This document shows positions 9,174-18,364 of a DNA stretch of 45,846 nt, piece by piece. Below the pieces are notes generated by a model. That model was not told the DNA's origin, ran no database searches, and saw only the letters and a program-made list of their open reading frames with translations. A program made the translations under genes and the position numbers. The DNA comes from Clostridiales bacterium (GTDB lineage: Bacteria; Bacillota; Clostridia; Oscillospirales; CAG-272): positions 1 through 45,846 of the forward strand of contig DXYE01000008.1 of the NCBI GenBank assembly GCA_019415985.1. The letters run 5' to 3'. Numbering within the stretch: the stretch's first letter is position 1; every line of letters begins with the position of its first letter.

Positions 9174-10370
9174 ATGCTCCTTCAAAGAATAGTACGTTTT
9201 TTCAGCGGCAGCAGGCTTCTGAGGGCGGATGCCTGTCTGCGTGACACCTTGCTTGACCGTATGCTTGCGTGCGGCATCGTCTTTCGATCTGCGATGCCGG
9301 AGGAGACAGACGGGAGCATAACCTTTCGCATTTCAGAGAAGGAGGCAGCTCGCCTGTTTCAATGCCTTGAGCAGGAAGGGCTTCCGCTGCCGGAAACGGT
9401 TTCCTCCCACGGAATGCCCCACCTGTTCCGCCTGTACAGACGGCGGGCGGGCCTGCTGGTCGGTGCGCTTGCAGCCATAGCGCTCACCGCATTTTCATCG
9501 CAGTTTGTTTGGGGGGTAAAGGTGATAGGAAATCACAGCATCCCATCGGAGGTGATTCGAAGCCGCCTTGCAATGTATGGCTGTGCGCCGGGTGTTTTTA
9601 TCCCGAATCTCGACGTTTCCGAGGTGGCCAATACTTATCTGATTGCAGAAGATGACCTGGTCTGGATGTCCATAAACCTTTATGGAACCGTAGCATATGT
9701 CGAGGTAAAAGAAAAAGGGACGACCGCAGACGCGCCGAGTGACATCAAGCTCTCCAATATTGTCGCGGATTGCGACGGACAGGTTATGTGGTTTTCTATT
9801 AAAGATGGCAAAAGCATGGTATCCGTATACGATGTGGTAGAGAAGGGGCAGCTTCTTGTCAGCGGTATCGAGGAAACCACGGAGGGAGATTTCCGTCTGA
9901 AACGCGCAGACGCACAGGTTTATGCCAAGGTTCATAAAACCTTTCATTTAGAAATTCCTCTGGTTCGAGAACAGAAGCTCTATACGGGCAATACAGTCCG
10001 GCACAGCTTTGTAAAATTTTTTGGTAAAACCGTAAATCTTTTTGGAAACAGTGGCATGATACCGGAAAAGTATGATAAAATAGATGATGTACAGACATTG
10101 GTACAGTTTGGAGATCTTCCTGTGCCCGTATCTTTGGTTACGGAAATTTATAACGAATATGAAACGGTACAGGTCAGCCTCACAGAGGAGGAGGCGCGGC
10201 GCGCCGCTGCGGCACAGCTTGAAAATCTCATGGCAAAGGAGCTCGCGGAGGCGGAAATTTTGGAGCGGGAGGTCGTGACGACCCTTTCGGAGGATGTGCT
10301 TCTTGTGGACTGCCGCGTCTGGTGCGTCATGGACATCGCGAGAGAGCAGCCGGTCGGTGTGGAGGAGTAA
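9174..10370 (+). CDS. yqfD: sporulation protein YqfD
   Basis: A 398-residue membrane-anchored protein of the YqfD family, needed in the mother cell in Bacillus-type sporulation. One transmembrane helix at about residues 93-113 (GLLVGALAAIALTAF) follows a cytoplasmic N-terminal part. The extracytoplasmic part begins VIGNHSIPSEVIRSRLAMYG, a POTRA-like/FtsQ-like fold in which successive segments read VWMSINLYGTVAYVEVKEK. GGAAGAAGAGAG precedes the ATG. It lies directly upstream of phoH, the usual order in sporulating Firmicutes, which strengthens the call. The normal upstream partner yqfC is missing. Confidence 0.9.
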   Translation: MLLQRIVRFFSGSRLLRADACLRDTLLDRMLACGIVFRSAMPEETDGSITFRISEKEAARLFQCLEQEGLPLPETVSSHGMPHLFRLYRRRAGLLVGALAAIALTAFSSQFVWGVKVIGNHSIPSEVIRSRLAMYGCAPGVFIPNLDVSEVANTYLIAEDDLVWMSINLYGTVAYVEVKEKGTTADAPSDIKLSNIVADCDGQVMWFSIKDGKSMVSVYDVVEKGQLLVSGIEETTEGDFRLKRADAQVYAKVHKTFHLEIPLVREQKLYTGNTVRHSFVKFFGKTVNLFGNSGMIPEKYDKIDDVQTLVQFGDLPVPVSLVTEIYNEYETVQVSLTEEEARRAAAAQLENLMAKELAEAEILEREVVTTLSEDVLLVDCRVWCVMDIAREQPVGVEE

Positions 10371-10541
10371 TCCCGTCCCGGAAGGCCCTGACCCGGGTGA
10401 GAGGCGATGCAGAGTCGGTGGCGGACGTGACCACCCTTCTGCGGAGGCGGAAAAGCAGTCTTTTTGAACGGATCGGGCAGATACCGCAGAGGAAAAACGG
10501 ATCGCGAAAATATTCTGGGTCAGAAAGGACAAGCAAAACGA

Positions 10542-11564
10542 ATGACAGAAAAAAGAATTACAACAGACAGCATGGAAATGACCTCAGCAATTTTCGGCAG
10601 CTATGATGTAAATGTGAGACTAATCGAATCTCATTTTGGTGTGACGGTGACCAACCGTGACGGCAGCGGCGGTGATGCCGGAACCTCCATTGTTGTACGC
10701 GGAGAAAACGAGGATGCGGTCGGCTGGGCAGCCGAGACTCTGCTTTATCTCAAAAAAATGGCAGCGGCCAACGGAACGGTAACGGAACAGAATGTGGATT
10801 ATTTCATGAATATGGTGGAGGACGGTAAAACCAGCGAGCTAAAGGATTTCGAGGGCGACTGTATCTGTATCACCACACGCGGCAAGCCGATCAAGGCAAA
10901 GACGGTCGGACAAAAGCGCTATGTCGAAGCCATTCGAAAAAACACGGTTGTATTGGGCGTGGGGCCTGCCGGTACCGGCAAAACCTTTTTGGCAGTAGCC
11001 ATGGCTGTCTCCGCCCTGCGCAGCAAGGAGGTATCGCGCGTCATACTGACGCGGCCTGCGGTAGAGGCCGGTGAAAAGCTGGGCTTTCTGCCGGGGGATC
11101 TCCAGACAAAAATCGACCCGTATCTGCGGCCGCTTTACGATGCGCTTTATGAGATGCTCGGGCCCGAAACCTATCAACGCTATGTTGAGCGAGGGACGAT
11201 CGAGATCGCACCGCTGGCCTATATGCGCGGCCGCACGCTCGACGATTCCTTTATCATCCTAGACGAGGCGCAGAATACGACGCCTGAACAGATGAAAATG
11301 TTTCTGACACGGCTTGGTTTTCAGTCCAAGGCGGTTGTGACGGGAGACGTGACGCAGACGGATCTGCCGTTCGGCAAAAAAAGCGGACTCGTCGAAGCCA
11401 TGAAGGTGCTGAACGGAGTGGAGGGCATCGAGGTCCATGAATTCAGTGAAAGGGATGTTGTGCGTCACAAGCTTGTGCAGCGAATCATTTTGGCCTATGA
11501 AAAATACGAGGCGAAAAACAGGCGCCCTGCGACTTATCAGATCAAGAGGAAGGAAAGGCGATGA
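10542..11564 (+). CDS. phoH: PhoH family ATPase
   Basis: A cytoplasmic P-loop ATPase of about 340 residues, predicted to act in RNA metabolism alongside YbeY. An N-terminal KH-like segment (residues about 10-75) is followed by Walker A GPAGTGKTFLA, TRPAVEAGEKLGFLPGD, Walker B FIILDEAQNTTPEQM, and VVTGDVTQTDLP. The ATG at 10542 is chosen because AGAAAGGA lies 12 bases upstream and the product starts MTEKRITTDS; the frame is open from 10464 but without a ribosome site. The order yqfD-phoH-ybeY is conserved in Firmicutes. 171 bases separate it from yqfD. Confidence 0.95.
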   Translation: MTEKRITTDSMEMTSAIFGSYDVNVRLIESHFGVTVTNRDGSGGDAGTSIVVRGENEDAVGWAAETLLYLKKMAAANGTVTEQNVDYFMNMVEDGKTSELKDFEGDCICITTRGKPIKAKTVGQKRYVEAIRKNTVVLGVGPAGTGKTFLAVAMAVSALRSKEVSRVILTRPAVEAGEKLGFLPGDLQTKIDPYLRPLYDALYEMLGPETYQRYVERGTIEIAPLAYMRGRTLDDSFIILDEAQNTTPEQMKMFLTRLGFQSKAVVTGDVTQTDLPFGKKSGLVEAMKVLNGVEGIEVHEFSERDVVRHKLVQRIILAYEKYEAKNRRPATYQIKRKERR

Positions 11565-11912
11565 CATTTATCGCTGAACAACAGGTCTGTGTCTGATCAA
11601 AAATTGAAAGGGGTCGGATCACAGGACATGCCCCCGGCGCTCTCCCATGCACGTTTTTTATGTAAGACTGGCTGCGGCTGCGTAGTATCTGCGTGATATA
11701 CAGCCGTAGACAGAAGCAGAAAAATTACATGCGTCCTTTTTCGCCGCAGGAACAGCGACGATTTTAACGGCACACATGAATTTTGATTTTTAAAATTACC
11801 CATAATTCCGCATACAGCGAAGGTTGCAGAAATAAAAGACGGATTTTGGGATAAACAAGCGAACGGGCATACGCAATACAGCGGCATGAAGCGGAAAGGA
11901 CGAAGAACGAAA
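11565..11912. other. spacer between phoH and ybeY
   Basis: About 350 bases without a supported gene, which is unusually long for a pair that is normally almost contiguous. A 96-codon minus-strand frame (11597-11887) has no ribosome site or family features. Confidence 0.5.
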
Positions 11913-12404
11913 ATGCAGCGTCATAAAATATACACAAGAAACGAACAGAAATCGGTAGCTGTGACAGCGGCGCTCCGCGCGCTGATCCGTCGAGCCGTCA
12001 CGTATACACTCGAGGCAGAACATTTTGCTTTTCCTGCGGAGCTGTCGGTCGTTTTTACGGACAATGACGCAATTCGTCTCTTAAATCGCGATTACAGAGG
12101 CAAGGATTCGGTGACGGATGTACTGTCTTTCCCCCTGTCAGAGGGTGGAGTCTTTGAGGAGACGGATTTGTGCGGCGGCTTTGCCGCGCTGGGCGACATT
12201 GTTCTTTCACTGGAACGTGCGGCGGAGCAGGCTCGGGAATACGGACATTCCTTTGAAAGGGAGACCGCATTTCTGACGGTACATTCTACGCTGCACCTGT
12301 TGGGCTATGACCATGAGACTTCGGGAGAAGAGAGGCGGATGATCGAAAAACAGGAGGCTGTTCTGAATCGACTGGGATTGAATCGTATCCCTTCACCGGC
12401 TTAA
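11913..12404 (+). CDS. ybeY: endoribonuclease YbeY (rRNA maturation factor)
   Basis: A zinc-dependent single-strand endoribonuclease of about 163 residues, needed for 16S rRNA 3'-end maturation and ribosome quality control. The metal site HSTLHLLGYDH (H-x3-H-x5-H) is near residue 125, and the family motifs NRDYRGKDSVTDVLSFP and LGDIVLS are present. The ATG at 11913 has GGAAAGGA 12 bases upstream; an upstream in-frame ATG at 11886 would overlap that site. Downstream, the usual dgkA/cdd/era genes are absent; a terminator-like hairpin is found about 330 bases later. Confidence 0.95.
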   Translation: MQRHKIYTRNEQKSVAVTAALRALIRRAVTYTLEAEHFAFPAELSVVFTDNDAIRLLNRDYRGKDSVTDVLSFPLSEGGVFEETDLCGGFAALGDIVLSLERAAEQAREYGHSFERETAFLTVHSTLHLLGYDHETSGEERRMIEKQEAVLNRLGLNRIPSPA

Positions 12405-12727
12405 AGCATCGGCTTTCGGTCGGGGGGATAGAATGGAAAAGAGAAGCATGCTGCCGCATCGGAGAGGGCAGAATATGCACGGTCCGAGCCGCTGCACAAA
12501 GCCCCCTTGGCATTGCGGCAGTTTATACGGAGCGAAACCGCTGCCGGTTGATTACGAAAGCTATCAAAACAAACGTTCGCCGTAAAGCTGTCGTTGCCAT
12601 GCAACTAAGCTACATGCTATACGCTGCGGTTTCTGCCCGATTGCGCGAATCACGGTTGACTGAGCTGAGATCAGTCGACTAAACGACGGGGCTTTGTATA
12701 ATATCATGATGCGGCAGCATAAAGAAC
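12405..12727. other. intergenic after ybeY
   Basis: No gene supported. It holds a dyad GTTGACTGA-N7-TCAGTCGAC (12655-12679, one G-T mismatch) without a T-run. Confidence 0.5.
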
Positions 12728-12766
12728 GCCTGCGGACCATTGAGGAATGGCCCGCAGGCATTTTTA
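12728..12766 (+). terminator. rho-independent terminator
   Basis: GCCTGCGG-A-CCATT-gagg-AATGG-C-CCGCAGGC (12728-12759), followed by ATTTTTAT. Probably the end of the yqfD-phoH-ybeY transcript. Confidence 0.75.
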
Positions 12767-12929
12767 TCGCAGAGGGCTCCGGCTCCGGCGATGTTTATGC
12801 TCTTGATTTATCTGGATGTAACACACATGAAAACGATTTTATACGCCCTGGGCTCAGCATACGGTTTTTTCTGAAAGCGCGAGCCGGCGGAACTGAGCCT
12901 TTGTACCTCCTGCATTTCTCACCCCGAAT

Positions 12930-12950
12930 TTAGTCAGAGATGCTGACTAA
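12930..12950. repeat. short inverted repeat
   Basis: TTAGTCAG-AGATG-CTGACTAA, a perfect 8-bp dyad in the convergent intergenic space. There is no T-run. Purpose unknown. Confidence 0.35.
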
Positions 12951-13011
12951 GGGACGCAGAAGCGCTGATTTTCCGTTGGCAGATACCTGAAAGAGATATA
13001 CGCATAATGCA

Positions 13012-13039
13012 TAAAAAGCGAACCTTTTAATCTGTTCAC
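13012..13039 (-). terminator. terminator overlapping the kinase stop codon
   Basis: On the minus strand GTGAAC-N10-GCGAAC-complement pairing (GTTCAC 13034-13039 with GCGAAC 13018-13023) is followed by TTTTT. The hairpin includes the TGA of the kinase gene. Confidence 0.55.
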
Positions 13040-14157
13040 TCAACCTTCCGGCATCTTTGGACGATTTGTCTCATTTCCTCCCATTTCTCTTCCATATCGG
13101 AGATGAGCTTGATATGAGTGCGGGTTCGGTCAAGGTTCTGACCCTCGTATGACGTGTGAAAATAGGTATCGCCATTTAAGTAATCGGTCAGGAAACGCAT
13201 GCCGCATTCCATGGTCATCAATTTTGCCGAAAGCGGGAGAAGCTCGATTTCCGTTTCTGTCAGGGAATCTTCTGCGGCTTCAAGAAAGCCCTGCGTGTAG
13301 GTTTCAAACAGATCGAGACGCAGATAAACACTTTCCAGATTTTTTTCATCTTCCGCAGCGCTGCTTGCTCCGAAACGGATGCTGTCTCCGAAATCATACA
13401 GCACGGAGCCGGGCATTACCGTGTCCAGATCGATAATGCAGACGCCTTCATCTGTTTTGTCGTCGATCATGATATTATTGAGTTTGGTATCGTTGTGCGT
13501 AACGCGCAGCGGCAGTTCACCCGAAGCGATTCGTCCGATAATTTCCTCGCAGAGAAACGCCCTGTCCATATAAAAGGAGATTTCGGAAGTAACATCTTTT
13601 GCGCGACCGGCGCGATCCTGTTCTATGGCTTCTCTGAGCTGACGCATTCGATCCGCTGTATCGTGAAATTTTGGTATGGTTTCAAATAGCGTATGGGCCG
13701 GATAGTCGGAAAGCAGCTTCTGAAATTTTCCGAACGCACGTGCCGTATTTTTAAACAAAATGGGACGTACAACCGTTTCATAGGATGTCGCACCCTCTAT
13801 GTAATCGTACATTCGCCAGTATTTTCCCTCTTCATCCACATAAAAGGAGGAGCCGTCCGCAGTCGGAATAACGGTAAGCGTCTCGCGGCGGACATCTCCG
13901 CCGTATGCCTCTATCTTTTTCTTCAAAAAGGTTGTCACACCGACAATGTTCTGCATCAGTTCCTCTGGGTGCGTAAAAACAGTGGTATTGATGCTCTGTA
14001 GGATGTACCGCCGAGGACGGCCGTTTTCAAGCATGGTTATCACATAGGTTTTGTTGATATGTCCTGTTTCCCTTTTTCGGACGTCTTCAAATGTACCGGC
14101 CGCCTGAAAGCGGCTTGTAATAGATTCGAGTTTATGGCGCTGAATGTTATTCGTCAT
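13036..14157 (-). CDS. NahK-like sugar 1-kinase (APH/choline kinase fold)
   Basis: 373 residues of the aminoglycoside phosphotransferase fold. The catalytic loop THNDTKLNNIMID (Brenner H-N-D...N motif), then VCIIDLDTVMPGSVLYDFGDSIRFG (Mg-binding D), matches N-acetylhexosamine 1-kinase (NahK/LnpB) far better than antibiotic kinases. Near the N-terminus, RETGHINKTYVI and YILQSINTTVF are the nucleotide-binding strands. The ATG at 14157 overlaps the TGA of the upstream gene as ATGA and has GGAGG 9 bases before it; a GTG two codons earlier is the alternative. The coupling to a sugar-1-phosphate nucleotidyltransferase suggests salvage of free hexose or N-acetylhexosamine to a nucleotide sugar. The exact sugar is unknown. 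Confidence 0.85.
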   Translation of the reverse strand: MTNNIQRHKLESITSRFQAAGTFEDVRKRETGHINKTYVITMLENGRPRRYILQSINTTVFTHPEELMQNIVGVTTFLKKKIEAYGGDVRRETLTVIPTADGSSFYVDEEGKYWRMYDYIEGATSYETVVRPILFKNTARAFGKFQKLLSDYPAHTLFETIPKFHDTADRMRQLREAIEQDRAGRAKDVTSEISFYMDRAFLCEEIIGRIASGELPLRVTHNDTKLNNIMIDDKTDEGVCIIDLDTVMPGSVLYDFGDSIRFGASSAAEDEKNLESVYLRLDLFETYTQGFLEAAEDSLTETEIELLPLSAKLMTMECGMRFLTDYLNGDTYFHTSYEGQNLDRTRTHIKLISDMEEKWEEMRQIVQRCRKVE

Positions 14158-15065
14158 TTCCACAAGCCTCCGGGATATTCATGATTTTCGATGCAATTTC
14201 TGATGAAATTTTGCACCTTTGCTTTATCTTCATGATATGTTACACCATGCCATTTTGCCATAGTCGGCAGAACAAAAACTTCGCACACGCCGTCGGTGAT
14301 TAACTCGGAAACCACGGTGGGGAGCAGGAACTCATCCTTCAGCGGCTGTTTTAAAGTACTGAGGAATGCGGGGAATCTGCTTTCGATCTCGTCGAAAATG
14401 GACGGTGTATAGCCCCAAAAATTCATAGAAACTGTACTGTCTTCGGATACATCCGTCCAGCCGCAGTCCTCCTCATAGAATTGAACTTGGCCATCGTTGC
14501 GCTGAATTTTTGTCCGTTCATGGATATCCGAAAGTCTGCCTGAACTGTCCACCTCGCACACGCCGCGTGCCACATGACCATTTTCAGACAGTGTATTTTT
14601 TAGCACGAAGCCGCACATGGAATACGGATACGGCTGCGGCGCATCGACCCGAATACCGCGCAGAAACGCAGCCATTTTTTCATAGGATTCACGCCCGTAA
14701 AAGTCATCCGCATTGATAACGGCAAAACAATCGCCGCCCACGGCTTCTCTGGCACAGAGCAGCGCATGTGCGGTGCCCCACGGCTTGCTTCGTCCCTCAG
14801 GCACGCTGAATCCGTCAGGCAATGCTTCCATTTCCTGAAAGGCATATGCCGTTTCTATTTTTTTGCCGACCCGAGCTCCAATACTTTCCGCAAATTCTTC
14901 ATAATGTTCCCGTTTGATGATGAAAACCACTCTGTCAAAGCCCGCGCGTATCGCGTCATAGATTGAATAGTCGATAATGAATTCACCCTCTGGCCCTATA
15001 GGGTCGATCTGTTTCAGGCCGCCGTAACGGCTGCCCATGCCTGCTGCCAAAATAACCAGTGTCAT
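14154..15065 (-). CDS. sugar-1-phosphate nucleotidyltransferase
   Basis: A 303-residue GT-A-fold nucleotidyltransferase. The N-terminal signature LAAGMGSRYGGLKQ binds the NTP. INADDFYG (about residue 115) carries the metal-binding Asp. RSKPWGTAHALLCA matches the substrate loop of UTP/dTTP:hexose-1-phosphate transferases. The ATG at 15065 is preceded by AAAGGAAAGGA at 8 bases; the upstream open frame (to 15188) has no start support. First gene of a two-gene operon with the NahK-like kinase, overlapping by four bases. Known pairs of this type convert a free sugar to sugar-1-P and then to UDP-sugar. The base and sugar specificity cannot be read directly. Confidence 0.88.
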   Translation of the reverse strand: MTLVILAAGMGSRYGGLKQIDPIGPEGEFIIDYSIYDAIRAGFDRVVFIIKREHYEEFAESIGARVGKKIETAYAFQEMEALPDGFSVPEGRSKPWGTAHALLCAREAVGGDCFAVINADDFYGRESYEKMAAFLRGIRVDAPQPYPYSMCGFVLKNTLSENGHVARGVCEVDSSGRLSDIHERTKIQRNDGQVQFYEEDCGWTDVSEDSTVSMNFWGYTPSIFDEIESRFPAFLSTLKQPLKDEFLLPTVVSELITDGVCEVFVLPTMAKWHGVTYHEDKAKVQNFIRNCIENHEYPGGLWK

Positions 15066-15562
15066 GTCTGTAATCCTTTCCTTTTCAGCTTTATCTGTTG
15101 TGTATGTTGTCCGCCCGGATGGGACGATAGAGATTGTCCGTGTATTTCCGAAAAGCTGCCCGTTTTTGCGTGGACGGCGATTCCGCATCTCTTATCGGCA
15201 TAAGACCGAGTAAAGCGCCATGCCTTTGCTGTATTCTATGGCGGAGATGAACCGAAAAACTTTGTCTCCCTTAAATTAATCCGTACCTGGAGGGAATTTG
15301 TTCGGCTCCACGTTCAAAAAACTAATGAAACTGCCCGGTATCAGCCGCGGACGCCTTTTACTGCAAGACTTTGATAAGGGAGGCGTCCTGTTCCTCTTCA
15401 TGGGTGTAGTACCGATCTGTTTCACCAGGACAGTCAGAAACAAAAGCAAATGTGCCATATATCCATCCCCGCGGCATTGAAAGCCTGCGGTATCTGCGGG
15501 CAAAATAGTCCGAGAGCATAAAGTCATAGTCTTATTCATTTTATCAACGATATATATTCATA

Positions 15563-15591
15563 ATATTAACATTGATGCGCGTTTGTGTAAA
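15563..15591 (-). promoter_or_regulatory. sigma-A promoter of sugar-nucleotide operon
   Basis: On the minus strand TTTACA (15586-15591), 17 bp, TAATAT (15563-15568). It would give a leader of about 490 bases to the nucleotidyltransferase ATG. No known riboswitch was recognised in that leader. Confidence 0.55.
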
Positions 15592-16155
15592 CAATAAAAT
15601 GTACGATCTACATAAATCATATGCTGAAAATCGGAAACTGATTCGATTCTGAGTATTCAGGGCGCGGAGTCGGCTTTTCTTCGAAGTGAAGCCTTCTGCC
15701 ATCTCATATCGATTTTCATTTGTGCAGACCGAGTTAAATTTCTGTGTGAACGAGGTGCGTACACCTGCTGTGCATGAGAACGTAATAAAGGCCGGTCATT
15801 CATACTTTAGGGGACCAAAATATCGAGCTTTTGTCAGCTCTTACTTATCTATTTTCTGAAAACGGCGATTATGAGCAAAGCACAGCGCGGGATATTACAA
15901 CGGCAGTGTATAGAGCCACTGCCGTTTGGGTAAGGGGTTCAAATCGTGAGTTTTTTCGTTTTGAGTTGCTGTTTTGCACGTTTTTGATTTTGGTGTCCAA
16001 TTTGAAAAGGGAAATGGGTATGCTGCAATCCCGTATAAATTCTGAACGATAACGAAAAACATCATTGATATTCAAACCTTTGGTATTCAGAAGTCAGTGG
16101 TGATTTAAGACAACGAACGGTTGTATAATACTTCTGTTAATATATTTTACGGTTC
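15592..16155. other. intergenic with one strong hairpin
   Basis: No gene supported. A perfect 9-bp hairpin ACGGCAGTG-N8-CACTGCCGT (15900-15925) is followed by GGGTAAGGGGTTCAAATCG, which resembles a tRNA T-arm, and then by TTTTTT. It could be a terminator or the scar of an element inserted at a tRNA end. The 73-codon frame across it (15831-16052) lacks a ribosome site. Confidence 0.4.
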
Positions 16156-16184
16156 TTGTAAACGAAAAGAGACTTCGATATAAT
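16156..16184 (+). promoter_or_regulatory. sigma-A promoter of XRE pseudogene
   Basis: TTGTAA (16156-16161), 17 bp, TATAAT (16179-16184). About 40 bases before the GTG of the XRE gene. Confidence 0.75.
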
Positions 16185-16231
16185 GTAATCAAGATAAGCG
16201 CTTATGAAATAAGAAATCGAGAGGTGCGGTT

Positions 16232-17359
16232 GTGAAAATTTGTATAAAAGAAACTCTTAAGAAATTGAGATAAAACAAAAAAGTTACGCAGGAACAGTTG
16301 GCGCATCATCTATGTATTACCTCACAATCTGTTGGAAAGTGGGAACGCGGCGAAGGATATCCCGATATCACACTGCTTCCCGCCATTGCACTGTATTTCG
16401 GTATAACGGTAGACGAACTGTTGGGTGTCGGCAAAGAACGCATAGAGGACGAGATTAACCGTTATAAAAAGAAAAGCATAGAGCTAAAACATAAAGGAAA
16501 TGCTAAAGAAAACTACGAGCTTTGGAAAGAAGCATATGCAACCTTTCCGGAAGAGTATTGTGTTCAGTACCAATATATTGATGCACTTTGGTGTGTCTGT
16601 ACTTCCGAACCGATAGGTGCAATAGACGGAAAAATCCAGCCATGGGACGAAAAACTTCAGGATAAAGGGGCAGAAATTTTATCCATCGGGAACAAACTTC
16701 TTTTAAACTGCACAGCCCGTAAGATTACCGATCCGGTAACGCAGATTTTATGTAATACCGCAAAGGATATGGGAAATATTCCGCTTGCCAAAAGCTATAC
16801 CGAAAAATTAGGTTCGTTATATAACACAAAAGAATCTATTTTAAAATAGGTTTTAGAAGGCGATGGCCTTGAACAGGCGCAGAACAATCTACTATTTTAT
16901 CTGGATATGCTGACTATGACAATCGAAACCGTCCGAATCAAAATGTTATCGACTCCCGAGAAGCAAGAAAAGTTTGAACAGCTTTGTATTGACCTGTGGA
17001 AATGTGTTTTAGGAGATGAGAATCTTGGCTTTTATCATTGCCGTGTTGCAAATGAATATTTTAAATTAGCCGCTGATTTTGCAGTTCAAAAAAAGGAGAG
17101 CGAGTGTCTTTGTGCATTGGAGAAAATGGCTTATCACTCTATTGCATTCGATCAAAGAGGAGATGGCGTTTATACGCAACCGTGGCTTGAAGGAAAATCT
17201 TATTCTTATAAAGAGTCTTCAAAAAACTATTCTTCAAACGACAGTTATATGAACTTGAATTCCCTTGACAATAATATCTACGATTTTCTGCGTGACAATC
17301 CCCGTTTTACAGCGATCGTCAACCAGCTGCAACATGTGGCAACTGAAATTGATTTATAG
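16232..17359 (+). pseudogene. XRE-family regulator broken by two in-frame stops
   Basis: One continuous frame of about 375 codons starting at GTG 16232 (GAGAGGTG upstream), interrupted by TAA at 16271-16273 and TAG at 16847-16849 but by no frameshift. The first 65 codons form an XRE helix-turn-helix (VTQEQLAHHLCITSQSVGKW, then PAIALYFGITVDELLGV). The rest is a helical C-terminal domain of the kind seen in ~380-residue clostridial XRE regulators (CLCALEKMAYHSIAFD, and FLRDNPRFTAIVNQL near the end). The first stop falls in the HTH, so a full protein cannot be made without readthrough; an internal restart would lose the DNA-binding domain. The gene is more AT-rich than its neighbours, which suggests acquisition before decay. 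Confidence 0.8.
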
Positions 17360-17392
17360 AACGCAGATCAATATAACGGCCAAATACAAATT

Positions 17393-17434
17393 GACCACAA
17401 AAACCTTATGCTTTTGCATAAGGTTTTTGTGGTC
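17393..17434. terminator. 19-bp perfect inverted repeat, bidirectional terminator
   Basis: The arms GACCACAAAAACCTTATGC and GCATAAGGTTTTTGTGGTC pair perfectly around a TTTT loop. The inner stem CCTTATGC/GCATAAGG followed by TTTTT acts as a terminator in both directions. Confidence 0.75.
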
Positions 17435-17469
17435 TGCTCCGAGGTTCGACTCACTGCAAGAAGACAGGC

Positions 17470-17513
17470 AAAAAAGGAACGCCGCACGCTGTCGCGCAAG
17501 ACGTTCCTTTTTT
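17470..17513. terminator. bidirectional terminator
   Basis: AAAAAAGGAACG (17470-17481) pairs perfectly with CGTTCCTTTTTT (17502-17513) around a 20-base loop. It lies between two convergent pseudogenes. Confidence 0.75.
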
Positions 17514-17652
17514 GAAGGTAAAGCCCTATTTTGATACAAAATGCATACCAGCGACCTTTCGTTTAAAAGTTCGAGGATTCGTTAAAAGGTGAACACCCAA
17601 AATTCGATTTGCCGGTTGTTTTAACCGTGTGATAAATTTAATATTTGCCACC

Positions 17653-18138
17653 CTATTCAATTTCAGTACGGATGGTAAATTCATATGGAAGATTGAAAAT
17701 ATCTTTTTTCAAAAACAGCGGGTAGAAATACTCATCTTTTAATCTTTCAAACGCCAACCACTCAAACGTATGTGTTTGGCGACCTTCCATTGATGTAAAT
17801 CTGTTTCATTTTTTTAGTAAGTCTGTACCTGTAATATCCATTAGAAAGTATATGCAAAGCTCGTGATATTTTAGGTTATCTACATCCTCCGTAAAAAACG
17901 CTTGATTCATCCACAACGGACGAACAATCCTTGTAGTAAAACCAGACTCTTCTTGAACCTCTCTAATAACAGCATGTTCTGCTGTTTCTCCCATCTTAAC
18001 TCTTCTGCCAGGCAAATAATAATAAGGTGCCCTCTCATCATGCATTGCCAATATTGTATTATCAGAAATAATCATGGCGCATACTCTATAATTAAATTTT
18101 TCATTTTCAGATTTGAAAGATATATCCACACTACGCAC
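17653..18138 (-). pseudogene. Nudix hydrolase broken by an in-frame TGA
   Basis: The intact frame would encode about 161 residues, normal for a Nudix hydrolase. A TGA at 17806-17808 cuts it to 110; the frame then continues without a shift for 50 more codons (SMEGRQTHTFEWLAF, then RLKDEYFYPLFLKK) to a TAG at 17653-17655. The Nudix box REVQEESGF with its GET is present in the first part, but the box's first Gly is Arg (PGRRVKMGET). The lost C-terminal part normally packs the substrate pocket, so the truncated product is probably inactive. The neighbouring XRE gene shows the same type of damage. Confidence 0.75.
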
Positions 18139-18207
18139 CTCCGTAAAATTCTTGTTTTCGAATTGCTTTTCTATCTGAGTAGTTCTGACATAGATATTAT
18201 ATTTATG

Positions 18208-18256
18208 AAAAAAACGGACACCAATCGTGATACCTATTGTATCAAAATCGGTGTCC
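18208..18256 (-). terminator. terminator of tRNA-Val
   Basis: On the minus strand GGACACC...GGTGTCC arms with additional pairing (GTATCA/TGATAC) are followed by TTTTTTT (18208-18214). It is directly downstream of the tRNA. Confidence 0.8.
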
Positions 18257-18261
18257 AGTTA

Positions 18262-18338
18262 TGGTGGAGGTAGAGAGACTCGAACTCTAGACCTTTCGCA
18301 CGTCAAGCGAACGCTCTAACCAACTGAGCTATACCTCC
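18262..18338 (-). tRNA. tRNA-Val (anticodon GAC)
   Basis: A full cloverleaf on the minus strand: acceptor GGAGGTA/TACCTCC, D-arm GCTC...GAGC, anticodon stem TTCGC/GCGAA with loop TTGACGT (anticodon GAC), T-arm with GTTCGAGTC, and an encoded 3' ACCA. It has its own promoter and terminator. Confidence 0.96.
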
Positions 18339-18364
18339 GAAAAAATATTCCACTTTCTTCAACT

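Noticed and set aside
12694..12933. 79-codon plus-strand frame
   Set aside because: It crosses the terminator hairpin at 12728 and has no ribosome site.
13036..14157. Aminoglycoside resistance kinase
   Set aside because: The fold is shared, but the THNDTKLNN...IDLDTVMPG motifs and the nucleotidyltransferase partner point to a sugar kinase.
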